Of a stretch of DNA of 64,000 bases, positions 1 to 7,688 are shown piece by piece (position 1 is the stretch's first letter; every line of letters begins with the position of its first letter). The notes under the pieces are model-generated. The model was not told the DNA's origin and made no database searches. It saw only the letters and a list, made by a program, of their open reading frames with translations. This DNA comes from an uncultured Mycobacteriaceae bacterium (GTDB taxonomy: Bacteria; Actinomycetota; Actinomycetes; Mycobacteriales; Mycobacteriaceae): contig CADEGF010000029.1 of the NCBI GenBank assembly GCA_902826815.1, positions 1 to 64,000 of the forward strand, in the 5' to 3' direction. The translations under genes and the position numbers were made by a program.

Positions 1-69
1 GCGCACCCCGTCCTCGATCGCGGCGACAATCTCCTCATCGCTGGCCGCCGCAAACTCCGAATCGAACAT
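1..69 (-). CDS. 13E12-repeat / DUF222-type protein, N-terminal 23 codons (runs off window)
   Basis: An open frame of exactly 23 codons runs from an ATG at 69 leftward off the window edge, starting MFDSEF and continuing with an acidic stretch (SDEEIVAAIEDGVR). This resembles the N-terminus of mycobacterial 13E12-repeat/DUF222 proteins, which usually carry a C-terminal HNH nuclease domain. That family assignment rests on a short peptide and is an inference. Support comes from the promoter: a perfect mycobacterial LexA box overlaps the start codon, and several 13E12 genes are known members of the mycobacterial SOS regulon. An IS481-like remnant begins only 37 bases upstream of the ATG. Confidence 0.5.
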   Translation of the reverse strand, partial: MFDSEFAAASDEEIVAAIEDGVR

Positions 70-77
70 ACGTTCGA
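62..77. promoter_or_regulatory. LexA SOS box (TCGAAC-N4-GTTCGA)
   Basis: The 16-mer TCGAACATACGTTCGA is a perfect match to the known mycobacterial LexA operator TCGAAC-N4-GTTCGA. It covers the ATG of the leftward gene (67-69) and lies directly after a TATAGT hexamer, so bound LexA would block both the promoter and the start of the transcript. The gene is therefore predicted to be DNA-damage inducible. Confidence 0.8.
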
Positions 78-82
78 CTATA
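77..82 (-). promoter_or_regulatory. -10 hexamer TATAGT for a leaderless transcript
   Basis: On the minus strand TATAGT is followed by 7 bases and then the ATG at 69. This spacing is typical of mycobacterial promoters whose transcript starts at the A of the ATG (leaderless mRNA). The hexamer abuts the LexA box. Confidence 0.5.
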
Positions 83-106
83 CTCGCGACCCCGACAAAC
101 CGCCGC

Positions 107-160
107 TGTTATCTCTCAGGACATGGGTGACAGTTCTGCATCAGGACATCGGTGACGGTT
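107..160 (+). repeat. Left terminal inverted repeat of the IS481-like element
   Basis: This 54-bp repeat begins TGTTATCTCTCAGGAC and contains the direct motif GGTGAC twice (GGGTGACAG and CGGTGACGG). It matches the reverse complement of 1008-1061 with 5 mismatches. The repeated GGTGAC blocks could be transposase-binding subsites. Confidence 0.85.
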
Positions 161-182
161 CGGGTGGTCTTGGTGGTGACAC

Positions 183-1027
183 TTGTGCCTCAAGGTTCGG
201 GTGGTGGCTGTCTATGAATCCATCGATCCTGTCGTTCGCCTTGCGATCTCGCAGTGGCCCGATGATGCGCCTCGCGGGGCGGTGTCGACGTTCTGCGCCG
301 AGCACGGTGTGTCCCGCAACTCGTTCTACGAGCTGCGCAAACGCGCAAAGACCGACGGTCCGGCCGCGGTGCTCGAACCCAGGACCCGACGACCGACGTC
401 GAGCCCATCGAAGATCAGCGATCAGGTCAAAGACCAGGCCGTGGCCGTGCGTGCCGCCCTGGAATCCCCGGGCTGGATCATGGGCCGATCAGCGTGCACG
501 ACAAGATGCACGCGGAATCGCTGGCCGAACTCCAAGCCCAGGTCGACGCGTTCGACCACATCTACAACACCCAGCGTCCCCACCACGGCCTCCCCGGACG
601 CGTCACACCGCTGACCGCGTGGGAAGCAACGCCCAAGGCTGATCCACCCCGCCCACAAATCGACCCGCCCGTCTACGCGGAGCGAGTCCCGAGCCGATAC
701 CAGTTCCCGCGACCGCAGCCGCCCGCTGATCTGCCCGCCGGCACGTGCGTCAGAACCGTGAATACATCGGGCACCATCGGCCTGGATCACGTGCACTACG
801 AAGTCGACGTGGACCTCGCGTTCCAGCAGGTCCTCGTAGTCAGCACCGGCGACAAGACCGGCGACGCCATCATCATCACCGACCTGCACGGCGAGGTCCT
901 CGCCGAGCACACCCGACCCGCACCCGACATCCGCTACGTCGGCAACGGCCAGCGCCCAGGAACGCGCCCCAAGAACCGCGCAACCGTCACCGAAGTCCTG
1001 ACACATCAACCGTCACCCATGTCCTGA
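183..1027 (+). pseudogene. IS481-family transposase remnant (frameshift plus loss of DDE core)
   Basis: From a TTG at 183, frame 1 encodes the N-terminal helix-turn-helix of an IS481 transposase (EHGVSRNSFYELRKRAK) up to ESPGW near 476. The reading then moves to another frame (DHGPISVHDKM, 476-508), consistent with loss of one G after the TGG codon at 474-476. Straight after this comes the C-terminal part (ESLAELQAQVDAFDHIYNTQ) and the downstream beta-rich tail, ending at 1027. The roughly 200 residues that hold the catalytic D, D and E in intact relatives are missing, including the GKNERFHQ segment. It cannot encode an active transposase. Confidence 0.85.
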
Positions 1028-1061
1028 TGCAGAACTGTCACCAACGTCCTGAGACATCACA
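1008..1061 (-). repeat. Right terminal inverted repeat of the IS481-like element
   Basis: This is the reverse-complement partner of 107-160, ending ...GACATCACA. A further partial copy of the GGTGACGGTT motif lies just inside it (reverse complement around 981-1000), suggesting an array of transposase-binding sites at this end. Confidence 0.85.
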
Positions 1062-1131
1062 CCGACAACTCTCACATGCATTGCCTCAGGACAAAATCTC
1101 ACGCCGCAGGCCGCTGCGTCGTCTACAGGGT

Positions 1132-1644
1132 ATGAACACAAGACATGCGGTGATCGACAGCCCACTCGGCGAGCTGACGCTGGTGGCCGACGACAACGCG
1201 CTGATCGGCGTCTACTTCCGCCATCACTGGTACCGGCCGTCCGTCGACACCTTCGGCCCCCGCGTCGACGCCGGAGTTGACATCGTGCTGGCCGACGCAC
1301 GGGCGCAGCTCGATGAGTTCCTGGCCGGCGACCGAATTCAGTTCGACGTGCCGACCAGAACGCATGGCGACGATCTTCAGCGCCGGATCTGGGACCGGTT
1401 GACTGCCATCCCCTACGGGGAAACCGTCACCTACGGCGAACTCGCCGACGAGCTGGCCAACGGGACGACCGCCCAACAGGTCGGCGCGGCGGTCGGGCGC
1501 AACCCGCTCTCGATCGTCATCCCGTGCCACCGGGTGGTCGGCAAGGACGGCAAGCTGACCGGCTATGCCGGCGGACTCGAACGTAAGAAGTTCCTACTCG
1601 ATCTCGAGGAGCCTGCCGAGGTCAGGGCGGCAAGGCTGTTCTGA
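1132..1644 (+). CDS. ogt: Methylated-DNA--protein-cysteine S-methyltransferase (Ogt)
   Basis: Repairs O6-methylguanine (and O4-methylthymine) by one-step transfer of the alkyl group to its own cysteine. The 170-residue protein has the family signature IPCHRVVG with nucleophile Cys132, and upstream the DNA-binding segment YGETVTYGELA (about 95-105) followed by AAVGRNP, the helix that carries the arginine finger. The ATG at 1132 gives the normal single-gene Ogt length; the same frame is open further upstream, but that part lies inside the IS remnant. Its TGA overlaps the next ATG (TGATG), so it heads a tightly coupled operon with a 2OG-Fe(II) oxygenase and an Ada-type zinc protein. The IS end is only about 70 bases upstream, so its promoter may have been altered or supplied by the element. 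Confidence 0.95.
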   Translation: MNTRHAVIDSPLGELTLVADDNALIGVYFRHHWYRPSVDTFGPRVDAGVDIVLADARAQLDEFLAGDRIQFDVPTRTHGDDLQRRIWDRLTAIPYGETVTYGELADELANGTTAQQVGAAVGRNPLSIVIPCHRVVGKDGKLTGYAGGLERKKFLLDLEEPAEVRAARLF

Positions 1645-2360
1645 TGGCTGCGACGACATGGCAGAAGCGGGTCGACTCCGCCGACTGGGACGCCGTCACC
1701 GCTGAGGTCAACGACCTCGGCGGTGCACTGCTCCCCCGGCTGATCACCACACCCGAAGCGAACAGACTTCGCGCAATGTATCCCGACGATCATCGGTTCC
1801 GCGCCACGATCGAGATGAGCCGGTACAGGTTCGGCGAAGGCGAGTACCGCTACTTCGAGCGGCCCTACCCCGAGCCCATCGAAGAGCTCAAGCGGGCGCT
1901 GTACCCGCGACTTCTGCCGATCGCGCGGGACTGGTGGCACAAGCTGGGGCGCGACGCACCCTGGCCCGACGACCTCCACGAGTGGCTCGACATGTGCCAT
2001 GCCGCGGGCCAAACCAGGTCGACGGCGATCCTGCTCAAGTACGGACAGGGCGACTGGAACGCGTTGCATCGGGACCTGTACGGGGACTTGGTGTTTCCGC
2101 TGCAGGTCGTGATCAACCTGTCGGAGCCCGGCGTCGATCACACCGGCGGCGAATTCCTACTGCTCGAGCAGCGCCCGCGTGCGCAATCACGCGGCACCGC
2201 AACGTTGCTGCCCCACGGCCACGGGTTCGTCTTCACGACGCGTGAACGGCCGGTGGAGTCGGCACGGGGGTGGTCGGCGGCACCTGTCCGACACGGCGTC
2301 TCGGCCGTCCGCTCCGGCGAGCGCTTCACCCTCGGCCTGGTATTCCACGATGCCGCATGA
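1644..2360 (+). CDS. 2OG-Fe(II) oxygenase, ada-operon type (Oxygenase-NA-like)
   Basis: A 238-residue 2-oxoglutarate/Fe(II)-dependent dioxygenase. The iron-binding triad is visible as LHRD (His142, Asp144) and RHG (His217), with Arg223/Arg227 in VRSGERFTLG placed to bind 2-oxoglutarate, and the fold ends in the typical LGLVFHDA strand. The block from LLKYGQGDWNALH to VFHDA resembles the Pfam family described as oxygenases tied to repair of damaged nucleic acids and often found next to ada/ogt genes; it is not a close AlkB homologue. Its ATG shares bases with the ogt stop and its own end overlaps the following start. Context suggests oxidative dealkylation of DNA, but the substrate is an inference. 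Confidence 0.8.
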   Translation: MAATTWQKRVDSADWDAVTAEVNDLGGALLPRLITTPEANRLRAMYPDDHRFRATIEMSRYRFGEGEYRYFERPYPEPIEELKRALYPRLLPIARDWWHKLGRDAPWPDDLHEWLDMCHAAGQTRSTAILLKYGQGDWNALHRDLYGDLVFPLQVVINLSEPGVDHTGGEFLLLEQRPRAQSRGTATLLPHGHGFVFTTRERPVESARGWSAAPVRHGVSAVRSGERFTLGLVFHDAA

Positions 2361-2629
2361 TGATTCGCGGCACCATCGGCGGCCACCGTGGGACACGGAT
2401 CTACGGCCGGCTGGACTGTCCGTCTGCCCTGCGCGCCATCGCAAACGGCGGCTACGTCAAGCATCGGGTCTTCTTCGTCGACGAACCCGCCGCGATCGCA
2501 GCGGGCTACCGGCCGTGCGCGCGATGCATGCCGGTCCAGTACCGCCAATGGAAGGAAGGAACTACCCCCGCCGACGCAGGACCATCACGTTGTCCATCCA
2601 AGGGACGACATCCCCGTCGGGACGGGTGA
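2357..2629 (+). CDS. Stand-alone Ada-type metal-binding domain protein
   Basis: A 90-residue protein resembling the N-terminal zinc domain of Ada, which takes methyl groups from phosphotriesters. Visible features are RLDCPSA (Cys21), the VDEPAAIAAGYRPCARCMP block (Cys54, Cys57) and WK at about 65-66. The classic domain has four cysteines; the nearest fourth candidate is Cys79 in the unusual tail, or a histidine may serve. There are two in-frame ATGs, 2357 and 2360. The last ~22 residues are antisense to the end of the neighbouring methyltransferase gene and look unconserved, so the original stop may have been lost. With ogt and the oxygenase it completes a dispersed Ada-like set. Confidence 0.7.
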   Translation: MMIRGTIGGHRGTRIYGRLDCPSALRAIANGGYVKHRVFFVDEPAAIAAGYRPCARCMPVQYRQWKEGTTPADAGPSRCPSKGRHPRRDG

Positions 2630-3188
2630 CGTTTCTTTCGACCTCTTCGACCCGCACCCGGTCGAATTCACCGGCCCGTAGGTTCAGGCTGGCGATCACT
2701 TCTTCGGCAGTTGGGAATTCGGGTACGTCGTCGAGCTTCGACGCCCATGGCGGCGCGGAACCGTGATCGACGATCATGAGCAGTCCACCCGGACGCACCG
2801 CCTGCGCCGCCTTGCGAAGAATTAGTGGCCGCTCCAGCCGCACCCTGGAGTGCAGGAAATGTGACGACACCAGGTCGAACGTCCCGTCGGGGAACGTCTC
2901 GGACAGATCGTGCTGGACGAACTCGATGCGGTCGGCCACGCCTCGGGATCTCGCTTCTTCTGTTGCTCTTCCCAATGCGGTGTCAGAGATGTCGACGGCG
3001 ACGACGTCCCAGCCCTTCTCGGCCAGCCAGATGGCATCGCCGCCTTCACCGCAGCCCAGATCGAGCGCGGTTCCCGGGGTCAGGTCACCCGCGACCTCGG
3101 CAAGGCGGAGATTGACCCGTCCGCTCCACACCCGGTCGCGTTCGCCGTAGTGCTCTTCCCAGTGCTCTTTCGTCTCATGCGTTGACAT
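2562..3188 (-). CDS. Class I SAM-dependent methyltransferase
   Basis: A 208-residue Rossmann-fold methyltransferase. Motif I is LDLGCGEGG (about 42-50), followed by an acidic motif II VVAVDIS (about 62-68), a DFDLV-like motif III/IV (GTFDLVSSHFLH, ~104-115) and the post-motif RPGGLLMIVDHG. It is similar to small-molecule/thiol methyltransferases of the TehB/UbiE type; the acceptor cannot be read from sequence. The ATG lies 14 bases inside the end of the thioredoxin-reductase-like gene, so the two are cotranscribed. Its 3' end overlaps the convergent Ada-like gene by 68 bases. Confidence 0.85.
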   Translation of the reverse strand: MSTHETKEHWEEHYGERDRVWSGRVNLRLAEVAGDLTPGTALDLGCGEGGDAIWLAEKGWDVVAVDISDTALGRATEEARSRGVADRIEFVQHDLSETFPDGTFDLVSSHFLHSRVRLERPLILRKAAQAVRPGGLLMIVDHGSAPPWASKLDDVPEFPTAEEVIASLNLRAGEFDRVRVEEVERNVTRPDGDVVPWMDNVMVLRRRG

Positions 3189-4131
3189 GTGATCTCCATT
3201 CCGGGCTTGTCAGCCCATACTCGTCGGCAAGCAGGCTTTGCACCACGGCTGTGGCGGCAAAGGATCCGGCCGCGATGGCGGCCGCGACCTGTGGCATGTG
3301 GGCGCTCAGATCGCCTGCCGCGAAAACACCGACCGAGGTGGTGCGCATCAATGCGTCGACATCCACCGGGTCAGCGGCGACCGGCGTCGCGTTGCCCTGA
3401 TCCGCGCCGAGTTCGTCTGCCAACGACGACCGCTGATGCAGCGTCGTCGCCACAAGAAGACCGCGCCGTTGCAGTCGATCACCGTCACGGAAAACAACAG
3501 CCGCCAGTTCGCCTTTCTCCGAGATCAATTCGGCGACAGGGCGTTCGTCGATGGAAACGTCGGCGGCCGCCAGGCGCGCCCGATCGTCCACCGTGAGCTC
3601 CGCGGGGCCGTTCGTCAGCACGACGATGTCGTCGCTCCAGCCGCGCAGCAACAACGCCTGATGGACCGCGCGTTCGCCACTGGCGAGCACCGCAAGCGGT
3701 TGATCGCGAACCTCCCAGCCGTGGCAAAACGGGCAGTGAAACACCGACCGGCCCCACAGCTCCGCCAGGCCCGGGATCTCCGGTGGCCGGTACCGCATAC
3801 CCGTCGCCAGCAGCACCCGTCGCGTCCGCTCATGGTGGCCGTCACCGAGATCCAGCACGAAACCGTCGCCGTCGCGTCCTCCCCCGGCGACGACACCGTG
3901 CCGCACTTCCACGCTCGGGTATGCGGCAAGCTCCCGTCGACCCATCGCGTAGAGCTCGGCAGGCGGACGTCCGTCGTGGCCGAGCAGACCGCCGACTCCA
4001 GACGCTGCCAGGTTGCTCTGGTTCCCGTCGTCGACGACGAGTGTTCGCCGCCTGGCACGGCCGAGCACCAGCGCGGCGCTCAGCCCTGCCGCGCCGCCCC
4101 CGACGACCACGCAATCCCATGAATCAGCCAT
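3175..4131 (-). CDS. Thioredoxin-reductase-like FAD/NAD(P) oxidoreductase
   Basis: A 318-residue low-Mr thioredoxin-reductase-fold protein. It opens with the FAD dinucleotide-binding motif VVVGGGAAGLSA (8-19) and has the redox-active pair CPFC (Cys133/Cys136) in the HCPFCHGWE context seen in bacterial TrxR-like proteins. A second FAD-contact motif, VGVFAAGDLS, lies near the C-terminus. The ATG at 4131 gives a compact N-terminus starting directly before the first beta strand; the longer open frame upstream runs into the divergent regulator. It is probably controlled by the XRE-cupin gene 46 bases away. Its true electron acceptor (a thioredoxin, a small thiol or a toxin-type disulfide) is not evident. 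Confidence 0.88.
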   Translation of the reverse strand: MADSWDCVVVGGGAAGLSAALVLGRARRRTLVVDDGNQSNLAASGVGGLLGHDGRPPAELYAMGRRELAAYPSVEVRHGVVAGGGRDGDGFVLDLGDGHHERTRRVLLATGMRYRPPEIPGLAELWGRSVFHCPFCHGWEVRDQPLAVLASGERAVHQALLLRGWSDDIVVLTNGPAELTVDDRARLAAADVSIDERPVAELISEKGELAAVVFRDGDRLQRRGLLVATTLHQRSSLADELGADQGNATPVAADPVDVDALMRTTSVGVFAAGDLSAHMPQVAAAIAAGSFAATAVVQSLLADEYGLTSPEWRSHVNA

Positions 4132-4170
4132 GACGTCAGCTTGCCGTGAGACGCGCGATCTGCCAATATT

Positions 4171-4189
4171 ATTTGCCATGCAGGCAAAT
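4171..4189. promoter_or_regulatory. Perfect inverted repeat ATTTGCC-N5-GGCAAAT over the regulator start codon
   Basis: Seven-base arms ATTTGCC and GGCAAAT match perfectly around ATGCA, which contains the ATG (4178-4180) of the XRE-cupin gene. A TATTAT/AATATT -10-like hexamer lies just upstream (4165-4172), so the transcript is probably leaderless and the operator covers its start. The site lies within the 46-base divergent gap to the reductase gene and is the obvious operator for both directions. Confidence 0.65.
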
Positions 4190-4759
4190 GGCAGTTCCGA
4201 GGACGACGTCGACCTGCGGGTTCGCCGTCGACTGCGCGACCTGCGCGTCCAGCGCGGTCTGACGCTGGAGGACGTCGCACGCAGCGCGCGCATCGACGTG
4301 TCCACGCTGAGCCGTCTCGAGTCCGGCAAGCGCCGGCTCGCCCTCGACCACCTTCCCCGCCTCGCCGAGGCGCTGTCGGTCAGTACCGACGAACTGCTGC
4401 GCGCACCCGAGGCGCCCGACCCGCGGGTGCGGGGGGCATCGCACACCCACAACGACATCACCTTCTGGCCGCTGACCCGCCAGGCGGCCGCGGGAGGTCT
4501 GCAAGCGTTCAAGATTCGAATCGCCGCCAAACGCCGAAAACCGCCCGCCGAGTTACCCGTTCACGAGGGCCAGGACTGGACCTATGTGCTGTCGGGTCGG
4601 ATGCGGCTCATCCTCGGCGACCGCGACTTCGTCATCGAACCGGGGGAAGCCGTCGAATTCAGCACGTGGACACCGCACTGGTTCGGCGCCGCCGACGGCC
4701 CGGTCGAGGCCATCATGATCTTCGGCGTGCACGGCGAACGCCTGCATCTGCACGCGTGA
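4178..4759 (+). CDS. XRE-family transcriptional regulator with C-terminal cupin
   Basis: A 193-residue two-domain regulator. An HTH_XRE domain spans about residues 12-68 (RRLRDLRVQRGLTLEDVA, then STLSRLESGKR) and a cupin fold spans about 105-185 (VHEGQDWTYVLSGRMRLILG, then EPGEAVEFSTWTPHW). Such proteins sense small ligands or metals with the cupin and repress neighbouring genes. The start at 4178 was chosen because it lies just after a -10-like box and inside a palindrome, and begins directly before the DNA-binding domain. It is divergent from the thioredoxin-reductase/methyltransferase pair, its likely targets. Confidence 0.88.
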   Translation: MQANGSSEDDVDLRVRRRLRDLRVQRGLTLEDVARSARIDVSTLSRLESGKRRLALDHLPRLAEALSVSTDELLRAPEAPDPRVRGASHTHNDITFWPLTRQAAAGGLQAFKIRIAAKRRKPPAELPVHEGQDWTYVLSGRMRLILGDRDFVIEPGEAVEFSTWTPHWFGAADGPVEAIMIFGVHGERLHLHA

Positions 4760-5830
4760 CTACAGGTAGGACGTCTCGTTCACCAACCGCACCGATGCGG
4801 CACCGTCGGGATAGAACTCGGCGATCGACAATGACGCCAGGTCGAGGTGCAACCGGTACAGGATCCCCGGTCCGGCATCCAGGGCGAGCCGCAGCAGCGT
4901 TTTGATCGGCGTCACGTGCGACACCACCAGCACGGTCTCACCCGCGTGCTCGGAGATGATCCGACCGCGAACGCGCTGCACCCGCTCGGCCACGCTGTCG
5001 AAGCTCTCGCCGTCGGGTGGCGTGACGCTGGTGTCGCGCAACCATTTCCGGTGCAGACCCGGATCCTTCTCGGCGGCCTCGGAGAAGGTCAGGCCCTCCC
5101 ACGCGCCGAAGTCCGTCTCGATCAGATCGTCGTCGACGGTGACATCGAGGCCCAGCGCCTTGGCTGCCTTCGCCGCCGTGTCGTACGCACGCTGCAGCGG
5201 CGACGTGATGACCGCCGTGACGCCGCCCCGAGGCCCGAGGTACTGGGCGGCGGCCTCGGCCTGCTGCTGGCCGACATCGGTCAGCGCCGGATTACCGCGG
5301 CCAGAATACCTTCGCTGCGTGGACAATTGAGTCTGTCCGTGCCGCAACAACAGGAACCGTGTCGGTTCGCCGCGCGCGCCGGTCCAGCCGGGTGACGAGG
5401 TCGCCACGTCCACGGGTTTCTCTAGCTCCGCCGCCGCGTCCATCGCCTCGTTGGCCAGTCGGTCGGCATGTGAGTTCTCGGCCCGTGGGATCCACCCGTA
5501 GTCGATGCGGTCGAACGTCGCCGCGACCCCCTTCGCCTGCTCGATCAACACCCTCAGGTCCGGATGTTTGACCTGCCAGCGGCCAGACATCTGTTCCACC
5601 ACCAGCTTCGAGTCCATCCGCACGTCGACCTCGGTGGCGCCCACCTTGACGGCCTCCTCGAGACCGGCGATCAACCCGCGATACTCGGCGACGTTGTTGG
5701 TGGCGATCCCGATCGCCTGCTTGCTCTCGGCCAGCACGGTTTGGCGGTCCGCCGTCCACACCACCGAGCCGTACCCAGCGGGCCCCGGATTGCCACGCGA
5801 CCCACCGTCGGCCTCGACGATGACCTTCAC
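4760..5830 (-). CDS. Bifunctional ribonuclease HI / histidine phosphatase (CobC/PGM-like)
   Basis: A 356-residue fusion. The N-terminal type I RNase H domain (about 1-135) shows the acidic catalytic set as EADGGSRGNPG (Asp8), NNVAEYRG (Glu49), RMDSKL (Asp73) and HADRLAN (Asp123). The C-terminal histidine-phosphatase domain (about 157-356) has LLLRHGQT (catalytic His164), Arg214, and LVVSHVTPI (His305). This is the architecture of M. tuberculosis Rv2228c, described as an RNase H with acid phosphatase and alpha-ribazole phosphatase activity. The start is GTG, overlapping the stop of the upstream zinc-ribbon gene (TAGTG); the longer open frame upstream lies inside that gene. It forms a three-gene operon with the zinc-ribbon and NIF3 genes. 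Confidence 0.93.
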   Translation of the reverse strand: MKVIVEADGGSRGNPGPAGYGSVVWTADRQTVLAESKQAIGIATNNVAEYRGLIAGLEEAVKVGATEVDVRMDSKLVVEQMSGRWQVKHPDLRVLIEQAKGVAATFDRIDYGWIPRAENSHADRLANEAMDAAAELEKPVDVATSSPGWTGARGEPTRFLLLRHGQTQLSTQRRYSGRGNPALTDVGQQQAEAAAQYLGPRGGVTAVITSPLQRAYDTAAKAAKALGLDVTVDDDLIETDFGAWEGLTFSEAAEKDPGLHRKWLRDTSVTPPDGESFDSVAERVQRVRGRIISEHAGETVLVVSHVTPIKTLLRLALDAGPGILYRLHLDLASLSIAEFYPDGAASVRLVNETSYL

Positions 5831-6564
5831 TAGCCACCGTCCTTGACCCGCAACAGGATCGCACCGCACTCGGGGCAGCGCAGCACCTCGTCGTCGGCGG
5901 CCGCCGAAATCCGGGCGAGCTCCCCCTGGTCGATCTCGATCCGGCACGCACCGCACCGGCGACCCTGCAGCCGCCCAGCACCGGCGCCACCGCGCGACCG
6001 CTGATGCTCGTACAGCGACACCAGGTCGGGATCCAGTCCGGCGGTCAATTCGTCGCGCCGCGAGGCGGATTGGTGACGGCTCTGGTCAATCACCGAAAGC
6101 GCATCATCGCGCGCCCGCTGCACCTCGGCCAATTCGCTTTCGAGCACATCGATCTTGCCGAGCTCGTCGGACTGCTCAGCCTGCAACTCCTCACGACGCT
6201 CCATCACCTCGAGCAGCGAGTCCTCCAGGCTTGCTTGACGACGTTCCAGTGTCTCGAGCTCGTGCTGCAGATCGCCGAGCTGCTTGGCGTTGATGGCGCC
6301 GTCCTCGAGCATCCTGCGGTCTCTGTCCTCACGGCCGCGCACCGCTTCGATCTCGGACTCGAACTTCGCGATGTGCGCGTCCAAATCGTCGAGCGCGAGC
6401 CGTAGCGCCGCCAGCCGGTCGTTGGCGGCGCGGTGGTCGGCCTGGATCTGCTCGAACCGCTGCTGTTCGGGAAGGTGGCTGGACCGGTGTTCGATCCGGC
6501 TCAGCTCGGCGTCGAGATCTGCCAGCTCGAGAAGCGAACGCTGTTGGATGACTTCGGCTTTCAT
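5830..6564 (-). CDS. Coiled-coil C4 zinc-ribbon protein (Rv2229c-like)
   Basis: A 244-residue protein with a long, charged alpha-helical coiled coil (about 5-175, full of Glu/Arg/Leu heptads) and a C-terminal zinc ribbon. The four metal ligands are RRCGAC (Cys204, Cys207) and RCPEC (Cys230, Cys233). It is conserved across actinobacteria between an RNase H and a NIF3 gene; related coiled-coil zinc-ribbon proteins are proposed to bind nucleic acids, but no reaction is established. Its ATG overlaps the stop of the NIF3 gene (ATGA) and its stop overlaps the next GTG, so translation of all three is coupled. Confidence 0.88.
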   Translation of the reverse strand: MKAEVIQQRSLLELADLDAELSRIEHRSSHLPEQQRFEQIQADHRAANDRLAALRLALDDLDAHIAKFESEIEAVRGREDRDRRMLEDGAINAKQLGDLQHELETLERRQASLEDSLLEVMERREELQAEQSDELGKIDVLESELAEVQRARDDALSVIDQSRHQSASRRDELTAGLDPDLVSLYEHQRSRGGAGAGRLQGRRCGACRIEIDQGELARISAAADDEVLRCPECGAILLRVKDGG

Positions 6565-7688
6565 AGACCATTTCTCTCGATGTTCCACGGATCGGTGCGG
6601 ATGGCGGACACCCGAACCGGCAGCGCGTCCCTGAAGTGGTCGCGGAGCAGCCCAGCCGCCTGATTGCACCACGGATACTCACTCGCCCAGTGCGCGACGT
6701 CGATCAGCGCGACGTCCGAGCGCCGCCGGTGTTCATCGGCGGGATGGTGCCGCAGGTCGGCCGTGACGTAGGCGTCCACCCCCGCACCCGCGACGATGTC
6801 CAGCAGCGAGTCACCGGCACCCCCGCAGACCGCGACCCGCGACACCACGGCATCGTCCTCGCCAGAGGCGCGGATCCCCCATGACGTGCCAGGCAGCGCG
6901 TCGTGCACACGAGATACGAACGCCGCCAACGTCTGTGGCTTCGGCAATACCCCGATGCGACCGAGTCCGGCATCCGGCGGAACGGAGTCAAGCGCGAGGA
7001 TGTCGAACGCAGGCTCCTCATAGGGATGCGCGCCGCGCAGCGCCGCGAGCACATGGCCACGCAGCCTGGCGGGCGCGATCATCTCCACGCGGTCCTGCGC
7101 GACACGTTCGATCGACCCGACGCTGCCGATCGTCGGCGATGCGCCTTCGTGCGGCAGGAACTGGCCCGTGCCGGTGACGCCCCAGCTGCAGTGCGAGTAG
7201 TCGCCGATGTGCCCGGCACCCGCGGCGAACATCGCCTCGCGGACCGCATCAGCGTTCTCCGCGGGGACGTAGACCACCCATTTGTCGTTGTCGGGTCCGC
7301 CGGCGGCAGGCGCAAGCACCTCCTCCACCGTCAACCCCAGCACTTCGGCAAGCGCATCGGAGACGCCGGGTGAGGCCGAGTCGGCATTGGTGTGGGCGGT
7401 GAACAGCGCCCGCCCGCTGCGGATCATCCGATGCAGCAGCGCACCCTTGGCAGTGTTGGCGGCGACGGTGTCGACGCCCCGCAACAGCAATGGGTGGTGC
7501 GCAAGCAGCAACCCGCGGTCGGGCATCTCATCGATGACGGCAGCCGTCGCGTCGACCGCGACCGTGACCGAGTCGACGTCATCGGCCGGATCGCCGCAGA
7601 CCAGACCGACCGAATCCCAGTCCTGCGCCAGCGCGGGCGGGTAGGCGGCTTCCAGGACGTCGATGACGTCGGCCACTTTGGCGCTCAC
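6561..7688 (-). CDS. NIF3-like dinuclear-metal protein (Rv2230c-like)
   Basis: A 375-residue member of the NIF3/YbgI (GTP cyclohydrolase 1 type 2 homologue) family. Expected metal ligands are seen as [11 protein letters not shown] (His-His, about 60-61), TAHTNADS (His/Asp, about 97-101) and, near the C-terminus, DVAHWASE (His/Glu). The length above 350 residues shows it contains the inserted PII/CutA-like middle domain typical of Gram-positive members. The toroidal hexamer binds two metals per subunit; the physiological substrate is not settled. It is the first gene of the leftward operon. Confidence 0.9.
   Translation of the reverse strand: MSAKVADVIDVLEAAYPPALAQDWDSVGLVCGDPADDVDSVTVAVDATAAVIDEMPDRGLLLAHHPLLLRGVDTVAANTAKGALLHRMIRSGRALFTAHTNADSASPGVSDALAEVLGLTVEEVLAPAAGGPDNDKWVVYVPAENADAVREAMFAAGAGHIGDYSHCSWGVTGTGQFLPHEGASPTIGSVGSIERVAQDRVEMIAPARLRGHVLAALRGAHPYEEPAFDILALDSVPPDAGLGRIGVLPKPQTLAAFVSRVHDALPGTSWGIRASGEDDAVVSRVAVCGGAGDSLLDIVAGAGVDAYVTADLRHHPADEHRRRSDVALIDVAHWASEYPWCNQAAGLLRDHFRDALPVRVSAIRTDPWNIERNGL

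Larger units (their letters stand above)
107..1061. mobile_element. IS481-like insertion sequence, internally deleted and non-autonomous (955 bp)
   Basis: The element is bounded by 54-bp terminal inverted repeats (107-160 and 1008-1061) agreeing at 49 of 54 positions and starting with TGT, as is usual for the IS481 family. Between them lie the helix-turn-helix start and the C-terminal tail of an IS481-type transposase, but the whole DDE catalytic core is missing. The ends look well preserved, so the copy could still be mobilised in trans by a complete relative. I see no convincing target-site duplication beside the TGT...ACA ends. Confidence 0.85.

Noticed and set aside
101-1067. Target-site duplication for the IS481 remnant
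   Set aside because: The bases beside the TGT and ACA ends (CCGCCGC and CCGACA) do not repeat convincingly.
745-1131. Long N-terminal extension of Ogt into the IS element
   Set aside because: The extension is Arg/His-rich out-of-frame IS sequence; ATG 1132 gives the normal Ogt length.
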